A stretch of DNA of 25,065 bases from Bacteroidales bacterium (GCA_031272415.1 JAISTU010000014.1:1-25065); one strand, 5' to 3'; counted from the first letter of the stretch, positions 1-7,398 are shown. Program-made: numbers and translations. Notes: generated from the sequence alone by a model not told the origin.

Positions 1-18
1 AGTTCAGACAAAGGGAAA

Positions 19-46
19 GTAGAGACGCTGCATGCAACGTCTTTAC
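19..46. repeat. 28-base imperfect palindrome, copy 1
   Basis: The arms read GTAGAGACG and CGTCTTTAC around a GCATGC centre. The two positions that break perfect symmetry can form G-U pairs. A second copy lies at 5604-5631. Both copies sit about 70-110 bases past the last stop codon of a minus-strand operon (dinB here, nqrF there), so they could act as transcript-end structures. No strong U-tract follows, so the terminator role is inference. Confidence 0.6.
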
Positions 47-116
47 ATTATAGAATAATCAAGGTAATCATATAAATCTTATGAAAATCACAGTTCAGAC
101 AATGCAAAAAAAAAAT

Positions 117-154
117 CTACACTCTACACTCTACACTCTACACTCTACACTCTA
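117..154. repeat. Heptamer tandem repeat (CTACACT)5 abutting the dinB stop
   Basis: Five perfect copies of CTACACT occupy 117-151. The CTA that follows, at 152-154, is the reverse complement of the TAG stop of dinB. On the minus strand the array therefore reads TAG followed by AGTGTAG units and then a T-tract. Shorter pieces of the same heptamer occur near 8219, 8372, 15079 and 22185. The unit is too short, and lacks the spacer structure, to be a CRISPR. Confidence 0.85.
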
Positions 155-1216
155 AATAAAAAGTTGTGGAATATCTTCTCGCTCATCTGCAAAATTGGTA
201 AGAGTTAAGCCCATCAGACGAACTTTTTCGCCTTCTTTGTACGCAACAGAAAGCAGTGATTTAGAGATAGTTAGTATTTGTTTGAAATCGGTAAGTGGAT
301 AATTGACGGTTTTGCTGTGTGTATGTTGCGTAAAATCATGATATTTAATCTTTAACACCAAAGTTTTACCTTTGTAGTTGCCCTCTACAATGGCTTGGTG
401 TAAATCTTTAGCGATATAGTAAAGTTCTGTAATACAGGCAAATACGGTGTTAATATCTGTTTCAAATGTTTTTTCGGTTCCGATAGATTTACGCATTCTT
501 TCGCTAATCACCGGTCTTGTATCTATTCCTCTGGCGATGTCGTAAAAATATTTTCCTGCTTTTCCAAAATGTTTGACTAAAAAATAAAGTTCTTTCTCTC
601 TGAGTAACAGCCCGTTATAAATCCCAAAACTTTTCATTTTTTGACTTGTTTTTTTCCCAATTCCAAAGAATTTTTCAATTGGTAAAGTGTTTAAAAACTG
701 AATACTATCTTTTGGACGGATGACAAAACAGCCATTGGGTTTGTTTATATCGGAGGCGACTTTGGCTAAAAATTTATTGTAAGATACTCCTGCTGAGGCA
801 GTTAAGTTTGTTTTTTGAAAAATTTTCATTCTAATCTCCTCCGCAAGCAAAGTGGCAGATGGCATACCTTTTTTATTGACAGTAACATCCAAATAGGCTT
901 CATCCAACGACAAAGGCTCTACAAAATCGGTATATTCATGAAAAATACTTCTAATCTCATCAGAAACAGAATGATACACGTCAAATCTTGGCGTAACAAA
1001 AATCAAATTCGGACATAATTTGGCAGCCTGAACACCTGAAATAGCCGAGCGAACACCAAATTTTCTCGCCTCATAACTTGCCGTTGCCACCACACCTCTT
1101 TTCTTACCGCCCCCTACGGCAATCGGTTTGCCACGCAAATCAGGATTATCCCGCTGCTCAACCGCCGCATAAAACGCATCCATATCAATATGTATAATTT
1201 TGCGTTGCACGTCCAT
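152..1216 (-). CDS. dinB: DNA polymerase IV (Y-family translesion polymerase)
   Basis: This 354-residue protein is a Y-family DNA polymerase that copies past damaged template bases. The catalytic acidic residues are visible: D11 in HIDMDAF, and D105-E106 in SLDEAYLD. The palm/finger motif VVATASYEARKFGV (about 42-55) and the helix-hairpin-helix region after SAGVSYNKFLAKVASD follow in family order. The little-finger domain fills roughly 240-340. The chain ends in DIPQLFI, which resembles a C-terminal sliding-clamp binding motif; this is inference from pattern. It is the last gene of a minus-strand operon, starting 8 bases after the stop of the kinase-like gene. Its stop codon is supplied by the edge of a heptamer repeat. 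Length is normal for the family. Confidence 0.95.
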   Translation of the reverse strand: MDVQRKIIHIDMDAFYAAVEQRDNPDLRGKPIAVGGGKKRGVVATASYEARKFGVRSAISGVQAAKLCPNLIFVTPRFDVYHSVSDEIRSIFHEYTDFVEPLSLDEAYLDVTVNKKGMPSATLLAEEIRMKIFQKTNLTASAGVSYNKFLAKVASDINKPNGCFVIRPKDSIQFLNTLPIEKFFGIGKKTSQKMKSFGIYNGLLLREKELYFLVKHFGKAGKYFYDIARGIDTRPVISERMRKSIGTEKTFETDINTVFACITELYYIAKDLHQAIVEGNYKGKTLVLKIKYHDFTQHTHSKTVNYPLTDFKQILTISKSLLSVAYKEGEKVRLMGLTLTNFADEREDIPQLFI

Positions 1217-1224
1217 AAACAGCC

Positions 1225-2082
1225 CTAATATTTTGATTGATAGTATTTTATCAACCCTAAAATGGGCTTTTGAATCACATTACCGAGTCTCAAATTCAAT
1301 TCTTGACACTGTTGTCGCAAAATGGGCTCAAATAATTTAGCAATAGAGCCTGCAAAATGAATTTTCATCTCTTTGGACTGCGGATAGGGCAGTAATTGCT
1401 CTTTAAAAAAATCCATAAAAGATTCTTTTACAATGCTTTGTATAAATTCATCATTGTTATATTTGACGGCAAAAGGAGCAAATGATGCCAACAATGTCCC
1501 CACATTGGCATGTTCATACAATTTTGGCAGCATATCGAAGGGCGAAAAATGGTAATCCTTTTCAAATGCGGACTGAAGATGTTGTGGCATCTTTTTTTTG
1601 AGATAGGCAGTGATAATTTTTTTCCCAATATGTGTTCCACTTCCCTCATCTCCAAGCAAATAGCCTACAGAAATCGGCGTTTCGACCACCTTTTTTCCGT
1701 CATATATGCAAACATTTGAACCTGTTCCTAATATACATGCAATTCCTTGATTATCACCGCATAAAGAAATGGCTGCTCCCCAAATATCATGCCTTGCCAT
1801 AATGTCGGCATTGGGCGCAAATTGGGCTACACAATCCTCAATGACAAATTGTTTTTGTTCGGTAGAGCAGCCTGATCCAAAATAATGTACTTTTTTAATC
1901 CGTAGCAGAACATCAGAATTTTCCAATGACAAAAAAGCATCGGAGAGCCTATGCAAAATTTCGTCTTTGCTTAAATAATTGGAATTGATGCCTTTAGATG
2001 TAAATTCTTTGGCTATATTTCCTTCACTATCGAGCAAACACCAATCTGTTTTGCTTGCCCCTGCGTCTGCTATCAACAACAT
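1225..2082 (-). CDS. BadF/BadG/BcrA/BcrD-type ASKHA ATPase, N-acetylglucosamine kinase-like
   Basis: This 285-residue protein has the actin/hexokinase (ASKHA) fold signatures. The N-terminal phosphate loop is DAGASKTDW (6-14), a second glycine-rich loop is LGTGSNVCIYDG, and GDEGSGTHIGKK follows. It belongs to the BadF/BadG family, and the short single-domain form resembles eukaryotic-type N-acetylglucosamine kinases. The likely reaction is ATP-dependent phosphorylation of an amino sugar, perhaps in cell-wall sugar salvage, but the substrate cannot be read from the sequence. It lacks the iron-sulfur cysteines of the benzoyl-CoA reductase activators. It lies between porX (3-base gap) and dinB (8-base gap), so the three genes probably share a transcript. 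Confidence 0.8.
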   Translation of the reverse strand: MLLIADAGASKTDWCLLDSEGNIAKEFTSKGINSNYLSKDEILHRLSDAFLSLENSDVLLRIKKVHYFGSGCSTEQKQFVIEDCVAQFAPNADIMARHDIWGAAISLCGDNQGIACILGTGSNVCIYDGKKVVETPISVGYLLGDEGSGTHIGKKIITAYLKKKMPQHLQSAFEKDYHFSPFDMLPKLYEHANVGTLLASFAPFAVKYNNDEFIQSIVKESFMDFFKEQLLPYPQSKEMKIHFAGSIAKLFEPILRQQCQELNLRLGNVIQKPILGLIKYYQSKY

Positions 2083-2085
2083 GGT

Positions 2086-3642
2086 TTATTTTGGCGATAA
2101 CGTTATAAACGGAATCAGCATCTCTTCCATTGAAATACCTCCATGTTGAAATGTGTTGCGATAATAGTTGGCATATTGATTGAAATTGTTCGGATAGGCA
2201 AAAAAATTGTCTCCAAATGCAAAAACATATTTTGAAGTTACATTATCTTTGGGTAAAAATATATCCAAAGGATTGCTGACCGTAAATACATCTTTGCTAC
2301 TGTAACTGAGGTTTCTGCCGACTTTATACCGCAAATTGGTATTGGTTTCTTTGTCGCCGACAATTTTAATCGGATTTTGGATGCGAATGGAGCCGTGGTC
2401 GGTCGTGATGAACACTCTGGCACGCTTTTCGGCAAGTACCTTAAGCATTTCTCGCACTTGCGAATGCTCAAACCAAGTCTGAATAACAGAGCGATAAGAG
2501 AGTTCATTTTCAGCCAGTTCACGCACCAATCCGCTGTCGGTTTGCGCATGAGAGAGCATATCTACAAAATTGTAAACCACTACATTAAGCGGTGTTCGGG
2601 TAGTATTGACCAAATTTTCGTTCGCTTTTTTTGCAAAATCAACATTCAATACCTTTGAATATGAGTGTTTTATGTTAATTCCAAAGCGTTTTAAATTTTC
2701 GTCTAACAACAAATGTTCAAAATCATTTTTATTGCCTTCGTCCGTTTCACCGACCCACCATTGGGGATATTTTCTCTCAATTTCGCTGGGCATTAAGCCT
2801 GCAAATAACGCATTACGAGCATATTGCGTAGAAGTGGGCAAAATACTGTAAAAAAGTTCGTCTTTTTGAGTTCTAAAATATTCATTTATAGCCGGTTGTA
2901 TGGCTTTCCATTGGTCGTAGCGTAAATTATCAAACACTATCAAAAAGGTCGGTCTTTTTGAGTTTATTACACTGAAAATCCGCTCTTTAAGGATAGTATG
3001 AGACATTAAAGGTTTATCAGGGTCGCTCCCGTTCACCCAATCGGTGTAATTTTTTGCTACAAATTTACAAAATTGCAAATTGGCTTCTGCTTTTTGGCTA
3101 TAAAAAATTTCCTGAACGTTAGCGTCCTCATTTTCACTTAATTTCATATCCCAAAGCGTCAATTGTTGATAAATTTGTATCCAATCTTCCGCCGTAGAAG
3201 CGTTGAGCGTTTGCATAGAAATATCTCTAAACGACTGCAAATAATCGGATGATGTTTTGGCAGAAGTCAGTTTGCGATTTTCAGTTAAACGCTTAACACA
3301 GTGCAAAATCTGCATAGGATTGACCGGCTTTATCAGATAATCCTGAATTTTTGCACCAATGGCACTGTCCATAATATGCTCTTCTTCACTTTTGGTTATC
3401 ATCACTACCGGCAATGCAGTATCTTTGGAATGAATGGCAGCCAACGTTTCCAAACCGGACAAACCGGGCATATTCTCATCCAAAAAAACAATATCATAAA
3501 GATGATTGCCTAACTCTTCAATGGCTTCGTTGCCGCTTTTAACAGTAACAACTTTATAGCCTTTCTGTTCTAAAAACAAAACATGGGGCTTTAACAAATC
3601 TATTTCATCGTCAGCCCAAAGGATTCTAATGTTATTTGACAT
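2086..3642 (-). CDS. porX: PorX-type response regulator with PglZ phosphatase effector domain
   Basis: This 518-residue protein starts with a CheY-like receiver. The acidic pocket is D11-D12, the phosphoacceptor is D55 in VFLDENMPG, with T83 and K105 (LIKPVNP). After a helical linker comes a PglZ/alkaline-phosphatase-superfamily domain from about 215. Its metal-site candidates are D238 (VFDNLRYD), T270/T272 (PTSTQYARN), D361 and H365 (DMLSH), D415-H416 (TTDHGS) and H500 (FQHGG). This architecture is that of PorX, the regulator of type IX secretion in Porphyromonas gingivalis, whose effector domain is a phosphodiesterase. All expected catalytic residues are present, so it should be active. Its sensor kinase partner PorY is not in the window. 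No clear TAnnTTTG promoter was found upstream. Confidence 0.93.
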   Translation of the reverse strand: MSNNIRILWADDEIDLLKPHVLFLEQKGYKVVTVKSGNEAIEELGNHLYDIVFLDENMPGLSGLETLAAIHSKDTALPVVMITKSEEEHIMDSAIGAKIQDYLIKPVNPMQILHCVKRLTENRKLTSAKTSSDYLQSFRDISMQTLNASTAEDWIQIYQQLTLWDMKLSENEDANVQEIFYSQKAEANLQFCKFVAKNYTDWVNGSDPDKPLMSHTILKERIFSVINSKRPTFLIVFDNLRYDQWKAIQPAINEYFRTQKDELFYSILPTSTQYARNALFAGLMPSEIERKYPQWWVGETDEGNKNDFEHLLLDENLKRFGINIKHSYSKVLNVDFAKKANENLVNTTRTPLNVVVYNFVDMLSHAQTDSGLVRELAENELSYRSVIQTWFEHSQVREMLKVLAEKRARVFITTDHGSIRIQNPIKIVGDKETNTNLRYKVGRNLSYSSKDVFTVSNPLDIFLPKDNVTSKYVFAFGDNFFAYPNNFNQYANYYRNTFQHGGISMEEMLIPFITLSPK

Positions 3643-3773
3643 ATTTTTTTATCATTTTATTTTTTACATTTGTATAACGAATAATAATAAATTTTATTGT
3701 GTATTTTTTTTATTTTTTTTTGCGCCACGTTACTTTTTGCCCCTGTTTCTTGTTCCGGTCGCCCTTTTTCAAA

Positions 3774-3832
3774 AAAAACAGTCCATTGTATAAAAGTGGA
3801 GATTGCGGGGCGAACCTGCAATGACGGTGGAG
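3774..3832 (-). repeat. GTCATTGC/GCAATCTCC dispersed repeat, copy 1 (inverted)
   Basis: Read on the minus strand this is CTCCACCGTCATTGC, a variable centre, GCAATCTCCAC, then TTTTATACAATGGACTGTTTT. It matches 9478-9556 on the plus strand over both ends with a diverged middle. The core is itself a partial inverted repeat (GTCATTGC against GCAATCTC). Confidence 0.7.
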
Positions 3833-3845
3833 ACGTGAGGCACAT

Positions 3846-3879
3846 ATTTTAGAACGTTTTTGTGCGAAAATGCAAAAAA
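3846..3879 (-). repeat. 33-base core repeat (TGCATTTT...CGTTCTAAAAT), copy 1
   Basis: The plus strand reads ATTTTAGAACGTTTTTG, then TGCGAAAATGCAAAAAA. Near-identical sequence lies at 15042-15077 in the same orientation and at 5504-5539 and 8236-8272 in the opposite one, with a more diverged copy at 22149-22184. Confidence 0.75.
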
Positions 3880-3909
3880 CAATTCTCAATTTTCAATTCT
3901 CCATTCTCA

Positions 3910-3958
3910 ATTAAAAAAAAAGTTTTTAATTTTTAATTGAAGAATTTGTGTATCTTTG
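3910..3958 (+). promoter_or_regulatory. Bacteroidota promoter with extended AT block, for the zeta-like operon
   Basis: The -7 element TATCTTTG is at 3951-3958. It is preceded by an AAAAAAAAAGTTTTTAA block and TTTTTAATTGA. The same block precedes the -7 elements of exbB (8172-8179) and the OB-like gene (9401-9408). The predicted start site is about 7 bases downstream, leaving a leader of about 65 bases before the ATG at 4030. Confidence 0.75.
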
Positions 3959-4015
3959 CAAATACATTTTTTATTGTTAAAATAATATTATAAAATTATT
4001 GATTTTCAAGCAGTT

Positions 4016-4030
4016 ATGAATTTGAAATAA
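4016..4030 (+). other. Four-codon upstream reading frame (MNLK) overlapping the zeta-like start
   Basis: ATG AAT TTG AAA TAA lies just before the kinase gene. Its stop shares one base with the kinase start codon (TAATG). This could allow reinitiation-type coupling, or could be chance in AT-rich sequence. Confidence 0.35.
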
Positions 4031-4614
4031 TGGAACAAAACAAACAGTTTTATATAATTTCAGGGTGCAACGGAGCGGGGAAAACAACAGCATCTTACTC
4101 CTTGTTGCCGGATGTGTTAGGGTGTAAAGAGTTTGTAAATGCGGACGAGATTGCAAAAGGTTTGTCGCCTTTTCAACCCGAAAAAGTAACTTACAAAGCA
4201 GGTAGAATTTTGCTCAAACGTATGCAAGAATTGATGGACAAAGGCGAAACGTTGGCAGTAGAAACCACTCTGGCGACCAGAACATATAGAGATAAAATCC
4301 ATTATGCCAAAGAAAAAGGTTATTTTGTTACAGTGATTTTCTTTTGGCTGCAATCAATTGAATTGGCAAAACAAAGGGTCAAAGAAAGAGTCTTAAATGG
4401 AGGTCATAATGTTGAAAATGAGGTAATTGAACGCCGATATGAACGTGGAATAAAAAATTTGTTCGATATTTATTTGTCATTAGCAGACAGAGTGCTTATT
4501 TTTGATAATTCGGAAGGCATCTCTGAACTGATAGCACGAAAAAATATTGATTCTGAAATCATTATAATTAATTCAAATAAATTTCAAAAACTAATAGATT
4601 ATGCTAAAAAATAG
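4030..4614 (+). CDS. Zeta-toxin-like P-loop kinase
   Basis: This 194-residue protein is a compact P-loop phosphotransferase of the zeta toxin family. Walker A is GCNGAGKT at 12-19. D39 in FVNADEIAKG occupies the position of the zeta catalytic aspartate, and E78 in VETTLA follows. The segment RVKERVLNGGHNVENEVIER (117-136) with R136/R139 matches the arginine-rich lid. Classical zeta toxins phosphorylate UDP-N-acetylglucosamine and are held by an epsilon antitoxin encoded upstream. Here no epsilon gene precedes it. Instead a 67-residue gene overlaps its 3' end by 14 bases. Many chromosomal members of this family have unknown substrates, so toxicity is not proven. Transcription likely starts near 3965. 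Confidence 0.85.
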   Translation: MEQNKQFYIISGCNGAGKTTASYSLLPDVLGCKEFVNADEIAKGLSPFQPEKVTYKAGRILLKRMQELMDKGETLAVETTLATRTYRDKIHYAKEKGYFVTVIFFWLQSIELAKQRVKERVLNGGHNVENEVIERRYERGIKNLFDIYLSLADRVLIFDNSEGISELIARKNIDSEIIIINSNKFQKLIDYAKK

Positions 4615-4804
4615 TGTAAATTTAAAAGAAGAAGATAAAAAAATAGAAGAAATTGTTCGAGGTTTGGAAAAATGTTTTCAAAAATTAGTCGAAAATAAAC
4701 GACAACAACATAGCAGTTTGGTCGTCCTAAAAAATGGTCAAATTACTAATATACAGGAGGTTACATCAGAGATTCATTATTCAAAAAGCGTATTTAAACG
4801 ATGA
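4601..4804 (+). CDS. Small helical protein, partner of the zeta-like kinase
   Basis: This 67-residue protein has no named family that I recognise. The N-terminal half (about 7-35) is a charged amphipathic helix rich in K and E. The second half has a short strand-like segment, SSLVVLKNGQI. Its start codon lies 14 bases inside the kinase gene, in another frame, and its TGA stop overlaps the ATG of the next gene (ATGA at 4801-4804). This tight packing argues that it is translated and made in proportion to the kinase. A role as an antitoxin or regulatory subunit is plausible from size and position alone; nothing in the sequence proves it. Confidence 0.7.
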   Translation: MLKNSVNLKEEDKKIEEIVRGLEKCFQKLVENKRQQHSSLVVLKNGQITNIQEVTSEIHYSKSVFKR

Positions 4805-5412
4805 AAATTATCTGTATTGGAATGAATTACAGGCAACATATTGCGGAATTGGGACATCAAATACCACAATATCCTGTCTTTTTTCTGAAACCGGACACCT
4901 CTATTTTACGGCGAAATAGACCGTTTTTTTTGCCTGATTTTAGCCAAAATGTGCAGTATGAGTTGGAAGTGGTGGTCAAAATTGACAAAGTTGGCAAGTG
5001 CATCTCGCCACGTTTTGCCTCAACTTATTATCATCAAATCGGTTTAGGAATTGATTTTACTGCCAGAGATATTCAACAACAATGCAGAAAAGAGGGACTG
5101 CCGTGGACTATCGCCAAAGGGTTTGATAATTCTGCTGCTATAAGTAACTTTGTCCCTAAAAACACATTTTCATCTGTTAATAATTTGAATTTCAAGTTGT
5201 TACTAAATGATAAAACAGTGCAAAACGGCAATACTGCCGATATGATTTTTGATATAGACCATTTAATTAGTTATATTTCGCAGTTTATGACACTCAAAAC
5301 GGGCGACTTACTTTTCACAGGTACGCCTTGTGGTGTCGGTAAATTATCTATCAATGACCGCTTAACCGCCTATTTAGAAAATATGCAAATGATGAATTTT
5401 TTAATTAAATAA
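4801..5412 (+). CDS. Fumarylacetoacetate hydrolase (FAH) family protein
   Basis: This 203-residue protein is the short, single-domain form of the FAH superfamily (FAHD1-like). Members are Mg2+- or Mn2+-dependent enzymes that hydrolyse acylpyruvates or decarboxylate oxaloacetate. The metal ligands are E54 and E56 (YELEVV) and D85 (GIDFTARD). K106 in WTIAKGFDN and the loop TGTPCGVG (173-180) are also typical. The N-terminus MKIICIGMNYRQHIAELG is the family's usual start and fixes the ATG at 4801, which overlaps the stop of the small upstream gene. No catabolic neighbours are present, so it is more likely a metabolite clean-up enzyme than part of a dedicated pathway. Its grouping with a zeta-like kinase is unexplained. 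Confidence 0.88.
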   Translation: MKIICIGMNYRQHIAELGHQIPQYPVFFLKPDTSILRRNRPFFLPDFSQNVQYELEVVVKIDKVGKCISPRFASTYYHQIGLGIDFTARDIQQQCRKEGLPWTIAKGFDNSAAISNFVPKNTFSSVNNLNFKLLLNDKTVQNGNTADMIFDIDHLISYISQFMTLKTGDLLFTGTPCGVGKLSINDRLTAYLENMQMMNFLIK

Positions 5413-5503
5413 AAAAGAATTGAAAGTTGAGTTTATTGTAGGACGCAAGGCGAAAGAGTAGAAATTTACGATTGTAGATTTACGATTTTAGATTTTTCTA
5501 TTC

Positions 5504-5539
5504 TTTTTGCATTTTGGGATAAAAATGTTCTAAAATTTG
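5504..5539 (+). repeat. 33-base core repeat, copy 2
   Basis: TTTTTGCATTTTGGGATAAA continues as AATGTTCTAAAATTTGA. It is preceded by three GTAGATTT/TTTAGATTT-like units that resemble degenerated heptamer repeats. It lies between the convergent FAH and nqrF genes. Confidence 0.7.
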
Positions 5540-5603
5540 AAAAATAGTATATAAAATATTGACAATCAAATATTTATTTTTAAATTTTCGATTTTATAAA
5601 GGT

Positions 5604-5631
5604 GTAGAGACGTGGCATGCCGCGTCTCTAC
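5604..5631. repeat. 28-base imperfect palindrome, copy 2
   Basis: GTAGAGACG and CGTCTCTAC flank a GGCATGCC-type centre. Only one position pair departs from perfect symmetry, and as RNA it can form a G-U pair. It lies 68 bases past the nqrF stop on the minus strand and about 190 bases past the FAH gene on the plus strand, where it could end or protect transcripts from both sides. U-tracts are weak. Confidence 0.7.
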
Positions 5632-5698
5632 TAACAATAACTGTCAATTAGTCTTCCCACGAGATGGATTTAGGGGCTGTTGAAATTTTCACATTTTT

Positions 5699-6940
5699 TT
5701 AATTTCCAAAATCATCATAAAATATCATGCTCTTTGGAACGCCCAGATTATCAAGCATTTGTAGAACTGCATTGAGCATTGCCGCCGGTCCGCAGATATA
5801 ATATTCTATGTCTTCGGGGGCAGGATGATTTTTTAAGTAACGCTCATAAATCACCTGATGAATAAACCCTACGTCGCCACTCCAATTATCCTCCGGCAAT
5901 GGCTCTGAAAGGGCAATGTGAAATGAAAAATTTTTATTTTCTTTCTCAATCTCCTCAAAATCATTTAAATAAAACAATTCTCTTTTAGACCGTCCGCCGT
6001 ACCAAAAAGTGGTTTTGCGTTGTGTGTGTTTGATTTTAAATTGGTCAAAAATATGAGACCGCATAGGCGCCATGCCGGCTCCACCGCCGATAAACATCAT
6101 TTCATTTTGCGTATCTTGTACAAAAAATTCTCCGTAAGGACCTGATACATAGACTTTATCACCCTCTTTGAGCGAAAAAATATACGAAGAACAAACCCCC
6201 GGATTGACCTTCATCATCGCTCCTTTTTTGCGGTTAAACGGAGGCGTCGCAATACGTACATTAAGCATAATACGGTCATTTTCTTGAGGATGATTTGCCA
6301 TTGAATAGGCTCTGGTACAAGTTTCTCGATTCTTCATTACCAAATTAAACAAGCCTTGTTTTTCCCAATCTTCCCTGTATTCAGCCTCAACGTCAATATT
6401 TTTGTAATCTACCGTGCAAGGAGGCACATCAATTTGAATGTAACCTCCTGATTTAAAGTCAATTGTCTCTCCTTCGGGCAAAGTAACCACAAATTCTTTA
6501 ATAAAAGTGGCAACATTATGATTGGATTTAACCGTACATTCCCACTTTTTAACGCCAAAGACGCCGACAGGAATTTCAATTTTAAGATTTTCTTTGACTT
6601 TTACTTGGCAAAAAAGGCGATAATTTTCTGCCTGCATTTTGCGGTCAATATGTGGAGTTTCTGTGGGCAAAATAGTACCACCGCCTTCCAAAACTTTGCC
6701 TTTACAACAGCCACACGTGCCACCACCGCCACAAGCAGAAGGCATAAAAATTTTGTTGTCTCCCAACGCTTGCAACAACGAACAACCTCGCTCATGCTCA
6801 ATTTGTCGCTCTCCATTGACCAAAATATCAACATTCCCCTCCGGCACTAATTTTTTGCGTGCAAACAGCAAAACAGCCACCAAAAGCCATATTACCGCCA
6901 AAAATACGACCACAGAAATGATAATTGTAATGTAATTCAT
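5699..6940 (-). CDS. nqrF: Na+-translocating NADH:quinone oxidoreductase subunit F
   Basis: This 413-residue protein is the NADH-oxidising entry subunit of Na+-NQR in the inner membrane. A single N-terminal transmembrane helix (about 5-27) is followed by a plant-type 2Fe-2S domain with C70, C76, C79 and C111; an extra cysteine, C78, sits inside the motif. The FAD-binding motif RAYSMANHP is at 210-218. The NADH-binding loops are GGGAGMAPMRSH (285-296) and CGPAAM (383-388). The C-terminal aromatic FYDDFGN is also typical. Length is normal. In most genomes nqrF ends an nqrABCDEF operon. Here it is 9 bases downstream of exbD, and no other nqr gene is in the window. Confidence 0.95.
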   Translation of the reverse strand: MNYITIIISVVVFLAVIWLLVAVLLFARKKLVPEGNVDILVNGERQIEHERGCSLLQALGDNKIFMPSACGGGGTCGCCKGKVLEGGGTILPTETPHIDRKMQAENYRLFCQVKVKENLKIEIPVGVFGVKKWECTVKSNHNVATFIKEFVVTLPEGETIDFKSGGYIQIDVPPCTVDYKNIDVEAEYREDWEKQGLFNLVMKNRETCTRAYSMANHPQENDRIMLNVRIATPPFNRKKGAMMKVNPGVCSSYIFSLKEGDKVYVSGPYGEFFVQDTQNEMMFIGGGAGMAPMRSHIFDQFKIKHTQRKTTFWYGGRSKRELFYLNDFEEIEKENKNFSFHIALSEPLPEDNWSGDVGFIHQVIYERYLKNHPAPEDIEYYICGPAAMLNAVLQMLDNLGVPKSMIFYDDFGN

Positions 6941-6949
6941 AATCTTATA

Positions 6950-7381
6950 TTATTTTTTTGGTTTTGTTGCCAAAATAACTTTGTGTGCAGTGTGCTGATT
7001 TTCATTGATTTGATTCACTGCATCTATTACATTGACTACATTTTGAACAGGAACACTCTCATCTGCTCTTACTACAACTGCTGCTGCCGTATCTGCCTGT
7101 TGCACAAGACATTGTGATATTGCATCCGATAAATTAGCCTCCTCTACTGCCATCAAATCTTTGCCGTTAAGAATGGAATAATCCAAATTTTTATCAATAT
7201 ACACCTCAAAATTTCGCTTTGCAATCGTTTTACTGGACGAATTAGGCAACAACAATTTAATGGCATTTGGACTTACCATTGTTGAGGTTATCATAAAGAA
7301 TATCAACAACAAAAACACAAGGTCTCCCTGTGTGGTAAGATTAAATTCAATTTTATTGGTATGTTTGGGACGTATTGCCAT
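6950..7381 (-). CDS. exbD: ExbD/TolR-family biopolymer transport protein
   Basis: This 143-residue protein has one transmembrane helix near the N-terminus (about 20-38). The helix contains D20 in TTQGDLVFLLLIFFMIT, the conserved aspartate that carries protons in ExbD, TolR and MotB relatives. The rest is the periplasmic domain. With ExbB it forms an inner-membrane proton-driven motor. The usual third partner, TonB, is not encoded next to it; nqrF takes that position. The gap to exbB is 17 bases, so co-expression is likely. Confidence 0.9.
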   Translation of the reverse strand: MAIRPKHTNKIEFNLTTQGDLVFLLLIFFMITSTMVSPNAIKLLLPNSSSKTIAKRNFEVYIDKNLDYSILNGKDLMAVEEANLSDAISQCLVQQADTAAAVVVRADESVPVQNVVNVIDAVNQINENQHTAHKVILATKPKK

Positions 7382-7398
7382 AATACATTGATTTTTAA

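Larger units (their letters stand above)
3643..4029. other. Divergent spacer between porX and the zeta-like operon, filled with dispersed repeats
   Basis: No gene is supported here. From left to right it holds an AT-rich porX leader, a copy of the GAAACAGGGGC repeat (about 3731-3751, inverted), a GTCATTGC/GCAATCTCC repeat (3774-3832, inverted), a TAGAACGTTTTTG core repeat (3846-3879), two ATTCTCAATT repeats (to about 3912) and the promoter block ending at 3958. A 62-codon minus-strand reading frame covers the repeats and looks spurious. Confidence 0.7.

Noticed and set aside
117..154. CTACACT tandem array as a possible CRISPR
   Set aside because: The repeats are 7 bases long and directly adjacent with no spacers, and no cas gene is present.
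3657..3845. A 62-codon minus-strand reading frame
   Set aside because: It runs through three kinds of dispersed repeat and homopolymer tracts, has no promoter or plausible protein features, and its start lies inside a repeat flank.
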